16,829 nucleotides of DNA. Origin: Microbacteriaceae bacterium UBA4731 (GTDB lineage Bacteria > Actinomycetota > Actinomycetes > Actinomycetales > Microbacteriaceae). The position numbers and the translations under genes are program-made. The notes beneath the pieces were generated by a model. That model was not told the DNA's origin. It was given only the letters and a program-made list of their open reading frames with translations, and ran no database searches. This document shows positions 1 to 6,668 of the stretch, in pieces (the first letter of the stretch is position 1; every line of letters starts with the position of its first letter). The DNA lies in contig DHJB01000041.1 in the NCBI GenBank assembly GCA_002404115.1, positions 1 to 16,829 on the forward strand, read 5' to 3'.

Positions 1-71
1 GTGCAACAAAGAATCCGTTATCACGACCTATTTTCCGAACGCAAGCCCGGAATTCTCCGAACTGGCCTCTG

Positions 72-155
72 TGCCCGAGGGGGGACTTGAACCCCCACGC
101 CCGTAAGGGCACTAGCACCTCAAGCTAGCGCGTCTGCCATTTCCGCCACCCGGGC
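72..155 (-). tRNA. tRNA-Leu, anticodon GAG
   Basis: This leftward class II tRNA reads CUC and CUU leucine codons. On the minus strand the acceptor arms GCCCGGG and CTCGGGC pair with one G-U. The anticodon stem CTAGC/GCTAG encloses the seven-base loop TTGAGGT, which gives anticodon GAG. A long variable arm with a GCCC/GGGC stem and a T-arm containing GGTTCAAGTCC are present. The discriminator base is A. CCA is not encoded, since CAG follows. A six-base frame shift in reading the loop would suggest a serine anticodon, but the perfect CTAGC stem fixes GAG. Confidence 0.95.
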
Positions 156-263
156 TGGTGAATCGGCAGCTGATTTGCATCGACTGCCGAGGAATAACTT
201 AGCACGGATTGGGACCCCGGCTGATACACACGGCACCCATGAGATGCCGGTAGCGTGAGGCAT
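156..263. other. Divergent intergenic region, tRNA-Leu / M20 peptidase
   Basis: This 108-base gap must hold the promoters for the leftward tRNA and the rightward peptidase gene. On the minus strand TAAGTT (201 to 196) is a possible -10 box for the tRNA, but I see no convincing -35. On the plus strand TAGCGT (251-256) is a possible -10 for the peptidase. Nothing else stands out. The flank at 1-71 also shows no gene or clear terminator. Confidence 0.4.
251..256 (+). promoter_or_regulatory. Putative -10 box of a leaderless M20 peptidase transcript
   Basis: TAGCGT fits the actinobacterial -10 pattern TAnnnT and ends seven bases before ATG 264. A transcript starting at that ATG would have no leader. 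The upstream in-frame GTG at 255 would lie inside the box, which favours ATG 264 as the start. No -35 element is recognisable, so this is inference from spacing alone. Confidence 0.4.
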
Positions 264-1589
264 ATGGCACTCTCCGTTGAAGACACCCCGGCCGAAGATC
301 GACTGGACCTGACGGCCGAGATCGCACGCGACCTCATCCGTTTCGACACCAGTAACTACGGCGAAGGGCGCGCCAACAGCGAGACGGATGCCGCCGAATA
401 CGTCGCCGCCCGGCTGCGCGGCCTCGGCCTCGAGCCCGAGCTCTTCGACTCCGAACCCGGCCGCACCAGCGTCGTCGCCCGGGTCAAGGGTCGCGACAGC
501 AGCCGGGGCGCGCTCGTGGTGCACGGCCACCTCGACGTGGTGCCGGCCGACCCCGCGAACTGGACCGTCGACCCGTTCGAAGGCGTCATCAAGGACGGCA
601 TGCTGTGGGGACGCGGCGCCGTCGACATGAAGAACATGGACGCCATGATCCTCGCCTCCCTCGGCGACATCATCGGCTCAGGGCAGGCGCCCGCCCGCGA
701 CCTCGTGGTCGCGTTCTTCGCCGACGAAGAGGCCGGGGGAGTGCTCGGCTCGCACTACCTCGTCGACAACCACCCGCAACTCTTCGCCGGCGCCACCGAG
801 GCGATCAGCGAAGTGGGCGGGTACTCGATCATGGTCGGCGGAAAGCGCGCCTACGTGCTGCAAACGGGTGAGAAAGCTCTCATCTGGATCAAGCTCGTCG
901 CCCGCGGAACCGCGGCGCACGGCTCGCGTCTGATCCCCAACAACGCGGTCACCAAACTCGCCGAGGCCGTGGCCAAGGTCGGGCGCCGGGAGTGGCCCAT
1001 CCGCCTGACGGACACCACCACGCAGATGCTCGCCGAGCTGGCCCGCATCCTCGACGTCGACCCCCAGAAGGTCGGGCCGGACGAGCTCGCCCTCGCCACG
1101 GGCACGGCCTCCGGCTTCATCCAGGCGAGCCTGCGCACGACGACAAACCCCACCCTGCTGCGGGCCGGCTACAAGCACAACGTCATACCGGACATGGCCG
1201 AGGCGCTCATCGACATCCGTTCCCTGCCCGGCGAAGAGGACGCCGTACTCGCCGAGGTCGCCGAGTTGGTCGGCCCCGACATCGAGATCGTCGTCATGCA
1301 CCGCGACATCGGCCTGGAAACCGAATTCGGCGGCCCGCTCATCGACGCGGTCGTCGAGACGCTGGGCCGGCACGACCCGAGCGCCCCCGTGCTGCCCTAC
1401 CTGCTCTCCGGCGGAACCGACAACAAGGCGTTGAAGGAACTGGGCATCAAGGGTTACGGCTTCGCCCCGCTCAAACTCCCGGCAGATTTTGATTTTCCGG
1501 CGATGTTCCACGGCGTGGACGAGCGCGTGCCGTTGGAAGCGTTAGTGTTTGGCAGGCGGGTTTTGACCGACCTGCTGTCGACCTACTAG
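264..1589 (+). CDS. M20 family metallopeptidase (dipeptidase/deacylase type)
   Basis: This is a cytosolic zinc hydrolase of the ArgE/DapE/carboxypeptidase clan, about 441 residues and full length for the family. Visible motifs from the ATG at 264 are HGHLD with H89 and D91, GRGAVDMKN with the bridging D121, DEEAGG with catalytic E155 and ligand E156, SEVGGY near residue 183, SGGTDNK, and a C-terminal MFHGVDER with H416. Together these supply the expected two-zinc ligand set. The substrate cannot be told from sequence. No signal peptide is present. An in-frame GTG at 255 would add three residues, but a TAnnnT box before 264 favours the later start. The ortholog in Mycobacterium tuberculosis is probably the Rv2141c type. 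uppP follows after 18 bases and is probably co-transcribed. Confidence 0.92.
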   Translation: MALSVEDTPAEDRLDLTAEIARDLIRFDTSNYGEGRANSETDAAEYVAARLRGLGLEPELFDSEPGRTSVVARVKGRDSSRGALVVHGHLDVVPADPANWTVDPFEGVIKDGMLWGRGAVDMKNMDAMILASLGDIIGSGQAPARDLVVAFFADEEAGGVLGSHYLVDNHPQLFAGATEAISEVGGYSIMVGGKRAYVLQTGEKALIWIKLVARGTAAHGSRLIPNNAVTKLAEAVAKVGRREWPIRLTDTTTQMLAELARILDVDPQKVGPDELALATGTASGFIQASLRTTTNPTLLRAGYKHNVIPDMAEALIDIRSLPGEEDAVLAEVAELVGPDIEIVVMHRDIGLETEFGGPLIDAVVETLGRHDPSAPVLPYLLSGGTDNKALKELGIKGYGFAPLKLPADFDFPAMFHGVDERVPLEALVFGRRVLTDLLSTY

Positions 1590-1607
1590 CCACCGGAGCA
1601 ACAGCGC

Positions 1608-2462
1608 GTGAATTTCCTCAATGCCGTCATCCTGGGACTCGTCCAGGGCCTCACCGAGTTCCTTCCGGTGTCATCCAGCGCTCACATCCGTATCGTCGGC
1701 GAGTTCCTGGGCACCGGGGCCGACCCCGGCTCACGCTTCACCGCGATCATCCAGATCGGCACGGAAGCCGCCGTCGTCCTGTTCTTCTGGCGCGACATCG
1801 TGCGCATCATCGGCCAGTGGTTCAGGTCGCTCTTCGGCAAGGTTCCGCGCTCCGACCCGGACGCCCGCATGGGCTGGCTCATCATCTTCGGCTCGCTGCC
1901 CATCATCCTGCTCGGCCTGCTCTTCCAGAACCAGATCGAAACCTCGCTGCGTAACCTGTGGATCACCGCCACCGTGCTGATCGGCTTCGGCATCCTGCTC
2001 GGCATCGCCGACTTCGTCGGTGCGAAGAAGCGCCGCCTCAAGGACATCACCGTTCCCCACGGCGTCATCTATGGCTTCGCCCAGGCGCTCGCCCTCATCC
2101 CCGGCGTCTCCCGCTCGGGCGGCACGATCACGGCCGGCCTCTTCATGGGCTACGAGCGCCGGGCAGCCGCCCGGTACGCATTCCTGCTGGCCATCCCGGC
2201 TGTGCTCGGCAGCGGCTTCTATGAGATGTACAAGTCCATCGCGAAGCCGTGCGTCGCCGGCATGGCGCACTGCACGCCGGAGATCTTCAGCCCCCTGGAA
2301 ACGCTCGTCGCCACGGTCATCGCCTTCGGCGTCGCCCTGCTGGTGATCACGTTCTTCATGAACTACATCTCCAAGCACAGCTTCCTGCCGTTCGTGATTT
2401 ACCGGATCCTGCTCGGCGGCGCGCTCTTCGCGCTGCTGGCGACGAACACCATCGCCGCCTAG
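1608..2462 (+). CDS. uppP: Undecaprenyl-diphosphate phosphatase
   Basis: UppP (BacA) dephosphorylates undecaprenyl diphosphate at the membrane, so that the lipid carrier of peptidoglycan and wall-polymer synthesis can be reused. High levels give bacitracin tolerance in other bacteria. The 284-residue protein is mostly hydrophobic helices. The family motifs are present: [17 protein letters not shown] at residues 10-26, with the conserved E17 and H26, and PGVSRSGGT at 165-173 with the essential R169. The start is GTG 1608, preceded by GGAG at 1595-1598 with a nine-base gap. This is one of the clear Shine-Dalgarno starts in the window. It lies 18 bases after the M20 gene and 13 bases before mshC, as in many actinobacteria. 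Confidence 0.97.
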   Translation: MNFLNAVILGLVQGLTEFLPVSSSAHIRIVGEFLGTGADPGSRFTAIIQIGTEAAVVLFFWRDIVRIIGQWFRSLFGKVPRSDPDARMGWLIIFGSLPIILLGLLFQNQIETSLRNLWITATVLIGFGILLGIADFVGAKKRRLKDITVPHGVIYGFAQALALIPGVSRSGGTITAGLFMGYERRAAARYAFLLAIPAVLGSGFYEMYKSIAKPCVAGMAHCTPEIFSPLETLVATVIAFGVALLVITFFMNYISKHSFLPFVIYRILLGGALFALLATNTIAA

Positions 2463-2463
2463 T

Positions 2464-2469
2464 TAGGCT
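2464..2469 (+). promoter_or_regulatory. Putative -10 box of a leaderless mshC transcript
   Basis: TAGGCT lies two bases after the uppP stop codon and ends exactly six bases before ATG 2476. There is no Shine-Dalgarno sequence before that ATG. The same TAGGCT-N6-start arrangement recurs before lnt, and TAGGAT-N6-start recurs before pafB. No -35 is recognisable. mshC could still also be read through from uppP. Confidence 0.5.
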
Positions 2470-2475
2470 GAGTCC

Positions 2476-3762
2476 ATGCGTGCATGGCAACGACCCGAGA
2501 TCCCTTCATTACCGGGCCGTTCCGGCGCACCCCGGCTTCACGACACGGCCACCGACGACATCATTGAGGCCAGGCCGACGGATGTCGCCCGCCTGTACGT
2601 CTGCGGGATCACGCCGTACGACGCCACCCACATCGGCCATGCCGCCACCTACCTGGCCTTCGACACGCTGCAGCGCGTCTGGCTGGACGGCGGCTACCGC
2701 GTGAACTACGCGCAGAACGTCACCGACGTGGACGACCCGCTGCTCGAGCGGGCCACGGCGACCGGCGTCGACTGGCGCGACCTGGCCGAGTCGCAGGTGG
2801 AACTGTTCCGCACCGACATGGAAGCCCTCTCGATCATCCCGCCCGACGATTACGTCGCGGTCACGGAGGTCATCGACGAAATCGCCGACGCTGTGGCCCA
2901 ACTCTGGGATGCCGGCATCGCCTACCCGGTCGACACCCCGGACGCCCTCGCCGGGCCGACCGGCGAGACCGGATCGGACATCTACTTCGACATCGCTGAG
3001 GCCGAGCGGCAGGCACCCTGGAAGCTGGGGGAGGAGAGCAACCTCGACCACGACACGATGCTCACCCTGTTCGCCGAACGCGGGGGAGACCCCGACCGCG
3101 CCGGCAAGCGCGACCGGCTGGACCCGCTGCTCTGGCGCGCGTCCCGCACGGGCGAACCGTCATGGCCGTCGCGGGTCGGCGCCGGGCGACCGGGCTGGCA
3201 CATCGAGTGCTCGGTGATCGCCCTCAAGGAGCTCGGCACCGACTTCACCGTGCAGGGCGGCGGATCCGACCTGATCTTCCCGCACCACGACATGAGCGCC
3301 GGCCACGCGGCCGCGCTCTCCGGGCATCCGCTCGCCGGCGTCTACAGCCACACCGGCATGGTCGCCTACCAGGGGGAGAAGATGAGCAAGTCCCTCGGCA
3401 ACCTCGTGCTCGTGTCGGGGCTGCGCCGGCAGGGCACCGACCCGCGCGCCATCCGACTGGCCCTGCTCGCCCAGCACTACCGCAGCGACTGGGAATGGAC
3501 GGACGCCCGGCTCGAGGCGGCCGAGCAGCGGCTCCTCCGGTGGGTCGCCGCGTTCGGCGCCCCGGCAACCGCGCCGGCGCGGGCCGGTACGAACGCTACC
3601 GGCGACACCGACGCGGTCCTCGAACGCCTGCGCGCAGCGCTCGGCGACGACCTCGACACCCCGGCAGCCCTGGCGATCCTGGATGACGCCGTCGCCCACC
3701 CGGGCGACGACCCTGCCTTGCTTGCTCGCGCGATCGACGCGCTGCTCGGAATCCGCCTGTAA
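2476..3762 (+). CDS. mshC: L-cysteine:1D-myo-inosityl 2-amino-2-deoxy-alpha-D-glucopyranoside ligase
   Basis: MshC joins cysteine to GlcN-inositol with ATP, the penultimate step of mycothiol synthesis. Mycothiol is the main low-molecular-weight thiol of actinobacteria. The enzyme is a class I aminoacyl-tRNA-synthetase fold related to CysRS. Visible features are HIGH at residues 52-55, KMSKS at 302-306, and the likely zinc ligands C43 (YVCGITPYD), C245 (WHIECS) and H270 (FPHHD). The N-terminus [14 protein letters not shown] and the 428-residue length match MshC. CysRS is longer and has a C-terminal anticodon-binding region that is missing here. No Shine-Dalgarno is seen before ATG 2476. The gene converges on the PAC2 gene, and the two stop codons sit in opposite arms of one hairpin. 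Confidence 0.96.
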   Translation: MRAWQRPEIPSLPGRSGAPRLHDTATDDIIEARPTDVARLYVCGITPYDATHIGHAATYLAFDTLQRVWLDGGYRVNYAQNVTDVDDPLLERATATGVDWRDLAESQVELFRTDMEALSIIPPDDYVAVTEVIDEIADAVAQLWDAGIAYPVDTPDALAGPTGETGSDIYFDIAEAERQAPWKLGEESNLDHDTMLTLFAERGGDPDRAGKRDRLDPLLWRASRTGEPSWPSRVGAGRPGWHIECSVIALKELGTDFTVQGGGSDLIFPHHDMSAGHAAALSGHPLAGVYSHTGMVAYQGEKMSKSLGNLVLVSGLRRQGTDPRAIRLALLAQHYRSDWEWTDARLEAAEQRLLRWVAAFGAPATAPARAGTNATGDTDAVLERLRAALGDDLDTPAALAILDDAVAHPGDDPALLARAIDALLGIRL

Positions 3763-3785
3763 CCCTCGCGGGTTAGGGCAGGCGG
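3753..3785. terminator. Bidirectional hairpin terminator between mshC and PAC2 gene
   Basis: CCGCCTG (3753-3759) plus TAACCC (3760-3765) pair with GGGTTA (3770-3775) plus CAGGCGG (3779-3785). The loop is TCGC and there is a three-base GGG bulge, giving 13 base pairs in all. The mshC stop TAA (3760-3762) and the complement of the PAC2 stop (3773-3775) form opposite ends of the inner stem. There is no long U-tract, which is common for actinobacterial terminators. Its position between convergent genes supports the terminator call. Confidence 0.7.
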
Positions 3786-4786
3786 GGCCCCTCGGGGCCG
3801 GGGCCGGCCCAGCCGTCGCGGCCCTCACGACCGTCGCGGCCGTCACGACCGTCGCGACCGTCGCCGCGCTTACGCAGGTACTTCTCGAACTCCTGCGCGA
3901 TGGCCTCGCCGCTCGCCTCGGGCGAATCGACCATGTCGCGGGCCTGTTCGAGCTGCGCGATGTACGCGGCCATCTCGTCGTCCTCGGCGGCCAGGGTGTT
4001 GATGCCGGTTTCCCACTCGGCGGCCTCGGCGACGAGGTCACCCCGCGGGATCACGACGTCGATGATCTCCTCGAGCTTGTCGATCAGGGCCAGCATGGCC
4101 TTGGGCGACGGCGCGTTGTGCACGTAGTGCGGCACGGACGCCCAGATCGACAGGGTCGGGATGCCCACCTTCTCGGCGGCATCCGCGAGGACGCTCAGGA
4201 TGCCGACCGGCCCCTCGTAGTTGCTGCGTTCGATCTGGAGCTCTGACCGCACCTGCGGGTTGTCGCTCGCCACGAAGATCGAAATCGGACGGGTGTGCGG
4301 CACATCGGCGAGCATCGCGCCCAGGAAGACCACGCCGCTCACGTCAGCCGCGAGCGCCGAATCGAGAATCTCCGCCGCGAAGCTCTTCCAGCTGCGCGAG
4401 GGCTCCGTGCCGATCAGGATGTAGATGTTGCCGGCGTTGGCCCCGCTCACGCGGAGCTGGGCGTCTTCGGCCAGCGATTCGACCGGCACTCCGGGGGTTG
4501 CCGGCCCGTACAGCACCGCGCCCGGCCACTCGATCTCTCGTTGACCGTCTTCGTTGGTCGAGATGGTGGGCCGGTTGAACTGGTAGTCGAAGTACACCTC
4601 AGGGTCGACCTCGGAGAGTTCCGTCACGTCGAGCAGGTCTTTAAGCGTGCGAACCGCGCCGGTGGCCGCTTCGCCCGCGTCGTTCCACCCCTCGAACGCC
4701 ACCACGAGGAGGCGTCCGCTCAGGAACCCATTGCCGTCTGTCACTGCGTGAGACCTCGCCCATTCCGGATGCCCCGAACGGTGCAT
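3773..4786 (-). CDS. PAC2 family protein
   Basis: PAC2 proteins are named after a eukaryotic proteasome-assembly chaperone, but the role of the widespread actinobacterial members is not firmly known. The signature LLVVAFEGWNDAGEAA is near the N-terminus. VFLGAMLADVPHTRP and NYEGPVGILSVL follow in the middle, then SIWASVPHYVHNAPSPKA. The 337-residue reading starts at ATG 4786, which has TGAGG touching it and no spaced Shine-Dalgarno. An in-frame GTG at 4744 (giving a protein starting VTDGNGFLSG) is an alternative and sits closer to the conserved domain. The C-terminus carries a low-complexity Asp-Gly-Arg repeat and a Gly/Pro-rich tail. The ortholog in M. tuberculosis is probably the Rv2125 type. 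The gene is divergent from the HAD gene. Confidence 0.88.
   Translation of the reverse strand: MHRSGHPEWARSHAVTDGNGFLSGRLLVVAFEGWNDAGEAATGAVRTLKDLLDVTELSEVDPEVYFDYQFNRPTISTNEDGQREIEWPGAVLYGPATPGVPVESLAEDAQLRVSGANAGNIYILIGTEPSRSWKSFAAEILDSALAADVSGVVFLGAMLADVPHTRPISIFVASDNPQVRSELQIERSNYEGPVGILSVLADAAEKVGIPTLSIWASVPHYVHNAPSPKAMLALIDKLEEIIDVVIPRGDLVAEAAEWETGINTLAAEDDEMAAYIAQLEQARDMVDSPEASGEAIAQEFEKYLRKRGDGRDGRDGRDGREGRDGWAGPGPEGPRLP
3813..3866 (-). repeat. Six 9-bp tandem repeats encoding a Gly-Arg-Asp tail
   Basis: Six consecutive nine-base units related to CCGTCGCGG and CCGTCACGA (plus-strand reading) lie inside the 3' end of the PAC2 gene. They encode repeated Asp-Gly-Arg, with one Glu replacing Asp and the last unit entering Asp-Gly-Trp. 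The unit is a multiple of three, so changes in copy number would keep the reading frame. Confidence 0.85.
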
Positions 4787-4827
4787 CCTCAGTCAAGGAT
4801 AGGCCGTGCCCTCTACACTTGAACCCC
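4787..4827. promoter_or_regulatory. Divergent promoter region, PAC2 gene / HAD gene
   Basis: Only 41 bases separate the two divergent starts. On the plus strand TACACT (4814-4819) is a possible -10 and ends eight bases before GTG 4828. On the minus strand TATCCT (4801 to 4796) ends nine bases before ATG 4786. Neither gene has a spaced Shine-Dalgarno site, so both may be leaderless or nearly so. No clear -35 is visible on either side. The two promoters would overlap and could interfere with each other. Confidence 0.45.
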
Positions 4828-5577
4828 GTGAACGTGAACCCACTAATTTCCCTCCTGCCGGCGGCCGTGCTCTGGGACATGGACGGGACCCTCGTTGACA
4901 CCGAGCCGTACTGGATGCGCGCTGAAACCGAACTGGTCGAATCCTTCGGCGGCGTATGGACAGCGGAGGACTGCCTCCTGCTCGTGGGCTCCGGGCTGTG
5001 GAACGGCGCGAGGATCCTGGCGGAGCGCGGTGTCGAGATGGAAGCCGATGCGATCGTGCACTGGTTGACCGACCGCGTGCAGCAACAGCTCGGCGACTTC
5101 GGTGTTCCGTGGCGCCCCGGCGCGCGTGAACTTCTCGCCGAGCTCAAGGACGCCGGCGTGCCGATGGCCCTGGTCACCATGTCGGTGGAACGGATGGCCC
5201 GCCAGATCGCCGACCTCGTCGGATTCGCCGCCTTCGACACCATCGTCGCCGGCGACATGGTCACCAACAGCAAGCCCCATCCGGAGGCGTACCTCGTCGC
5301 GGCGGACTTCCTGGGCGTCAACCCCCAGCACTGCGTCGCGGTGGAGGACTCCGTGCCCGGCGTCGCGGCCGCGGTGGCATCCGGCGCGATCGTCATCGGC
5401 GTTCCGCACATGATCGACCTGCCGGAGAGCGGCCTGTACGACCTCTGGCCGACACTTGCCGGGCGCACCGTCGCCGGCCTCGCCGAACTCTACGCCGAGC
5501 GGCGCAGCGCAAACGAATACGCACAATTCCTGGCCCTGTCCGGGGCAACCAACAGCGAGGACACAGCCAGCGCATGA
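4828..5577 (+). CDS. HAD-superfamily phosphatase, beta-phosphoglucomutase-like
   Basis: This is a cytosolic hydrolase of the haloacid dehalogenase superfamily, about 249 residues. Motif I is WDMDGTLVDTE with nucleophile D17 and acid/base D19. Motif III is NSKPHPE with K149. Motif IV is VAVEDSVPG with E173 and D174 for magnesium. The region between motif I and about residue 95 is an alpha-helical cap, as in PgmB and phosphoglycolate phosphatases. The substrate is unknown. The start GTG 4828 is chosen because it follows a TACACT box by eight bases. TTG 4819 and GTG 4834 are alternatives, and no Shine-Dalgarno decides between them. The stop overlaps the trmI start as ATGA, which suggests translational coupling in a two-gene operon. 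Confidence 0.9.
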   Translation: MNVNPLISLLPAAVLWDMDGTLVDTEPYWMRAETELVESFGGVWTAEDCLLLVGSGLWNGARILAERGVEMEADAIVHWLTDRVQQQLGDFGVPWRPGARELLAELKDAGVPMALVTMSVERMARQIADLVGFAAFDTIVAGDMVTNSKPHPEAYLVAADFLGVNPQHCVAVEDSVPGVAAAVASGAIVIGVPHMIDLPESGLYDLWPTLAGRTVAGLAELYAERRSANEYAQFLALSGATNSEDTASA

Positions 5578-6575
5578 GCCACAATCAGGTAACCCAGAAC
5601 AGCGGACCCTTCCGGGCCGGCGACCGGGTGCAACTGACCGGCCCCAAGGGCCGGATGAACACGATCACCCTGGTGCCGGGCGAGGTCTTCCACACCCACC
5701 GCGGCATCCTGTCGCACGACGAGATCATCGGCCTGCCGGACGGCTCCGTCGTGACCAACAACGTCGGCGTCGAACACCTGGCACTGCGCCCGCTGCTCAG
5801 CGACTTCGTCATGTCCATGCCCCGCGGCGCCGCCATCATCTACCCGAAGGATGCCGCGCAGATCCTCGCGCAGGCCGACATCTTCCCCGGCGCGACCGTC
5901 GTCGAAGCCGGCGTGGGATCCGGCGCCCTGTCGCTCTGGCTCCTCCGCGCGATCGGACCGGCCGGCCGCCTGGCCTCCTTCGAACGTCGCGACGAATTCG
6001 CCGACGTCGCGCGCGCCAACATCGCCACCTTCCTCGGATCCGACCCGGAGAACTGGACGATCACCCTCGGCGACCTCGCCGAGGCCCTGCCGGCCACCAT
6101 GGCGCCGCAGTCCGTCGACCGGGTCGTGCTCGACATGCTCGCCCCCTGGGAGTGCCTGAGCGTCGTCTCAGACGCGCTCAAGCCCGGGGGAGTGCTGCTC
6201 TGCTACGTCGCGACCGTGACCCAGCTGTCCCGCGTCGCCGAGGCGATCCGGGCATCCGGGCTGTACACGAACCCGGATTCGAACGAGACGATGGTGCGCG
6301 GCTGGCACGTCGAGGGGCTCGCGGTCCGGCCGGACCACCGCATGATCGGCCACACCGGCTTCCTGATCACGGCCCGCCGCCTCGCGCCGGACACCATCCT
6401 GCCCGAGCTCAAGCGCCGCCCGTCGAAGACGGACTTCGACGACGCCGACGTGGAAGCCTGGACCCCCGGCGCCCTCGGTGAGCGCAATGTCAGCGCGAAA
6501 GTCCTGCGCAAACGCGTCAGGGCGGCGGACACCGGTGCAGCACTCTCCAAGGCTCGCGATCTGGACCCCAGTTAG
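5574..6575 (+). CDS. trmI: tRNA (adenine(58)-N1)-methyltransferase
   Basis: TrmI uses S-adenosylmethionine to make m1A58 in the T-loop of tRNA, which stabilises its tertiary fold. The N-terminal small beta domain (FRAGDRVQLTGPKGRMNTITL) is followed by GVEHLALRPLLSDFVMSMPRGA and then YPKDAAQIL. The Rossmann-type SAM loop VVEAGVGSGALS lies around residues 109-120, with GVGSG at 113-117. VVLDMLAPWE is the motif IV region. At 333 residues it resembles the tetrameric actinobacterial enzyme (Rv2118c type). The start overlaps the HAD stop by ATGA. In many actinobacteria the Pup-proteasome genes follow this gene. Here an FKBP lipoprotein gene follows instead. Confidence 0.94.
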   Translation: MSHNQVTQNSGPFRAGDRVQLTGPKGRMNTITLVPGEVFHTHRGILSHDEIIGLPDGSVVTNNVGVEHLALRPLLSDFVMSMPRGAAIIYPKDAAQILAQADIFPGATVVEAGVGSGALSLWLLRAIGPAGRLASFERRDEFADVARANIATFLGSDPENWTITLGDLAEALPATMAPQSVDRVVLDMLAPWECLSVVSDALKPGGVLLCYVATVTQLSRVAEAIRASGLYTNPDSNETMVRGWHVEGLAVRPDHRMIGHTGFLITARRLAPDTILPELKRRPSKTDFDDADVEAWTPGALGERNVSAKVLRKRVRAADTGAALSKARDLDPS

Positions 6576-6578
6576 GAT
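6573..6578 (+). promoter_or_regulatory. Putative -10 box at the trmI stop codon
   Basis: TAGGAT begins with the trmI stop codon TAG (6573-6575). It is identical to the box before pafB. Here no start codon lies six bases downstream, so a transcript from it would carry a leader of about 80 bases into the FKBP gene, including the hairpin at 6609-6630. The call rests only on similarity to the other boxes. Confidence 0.3.
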
Positions 6579-6608
6579 GGGCTCCGGCCTGCCCCTCCAC
6601 ACACCATC

Positions 6609-6630
6609 CCGCAGCACCCCTGTGCTGCGG
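6609..6630 (+). terminator. Hairpin between trmI and the FKBP lipoprotein gene
   Basis: CCGCAGCAC (6609-6617) and GTGCTGCGG (6622-6630) form a perfect nine-base-pair stem with a four-base CCCT loop. TTCCC follows, with no real U-tract. It lies 34 bases after the trmI stop and 38 before the next start, so it probably ends the HAD-trmI transcript. It could also act as a leader structure or attenuator for the FKBP gene. Confidence 0.65.
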
Positions 6631-6668
6631 TTCCCTGCATTGAGAACTAAGTATTGAGAAGAGGACTT

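Noticed and set aside
34..62. Two copies of TCCGAAC near the left edge
   Set aside because: Seven bases with no further symmetry or context. Expected by chance.
167..192. CGGCAG and CTGCCG inverted pair upstream of the tRNA
   Set aside because: Only six base pairs with a 14-base loop, in a GC-rich genome. Too weak to call.
678..1511. A 277-codon minus-strand open frame inside the M20 gene
   Set aside because: The M20 frame carries all the catalytic motifs. The antisense product has no motif.
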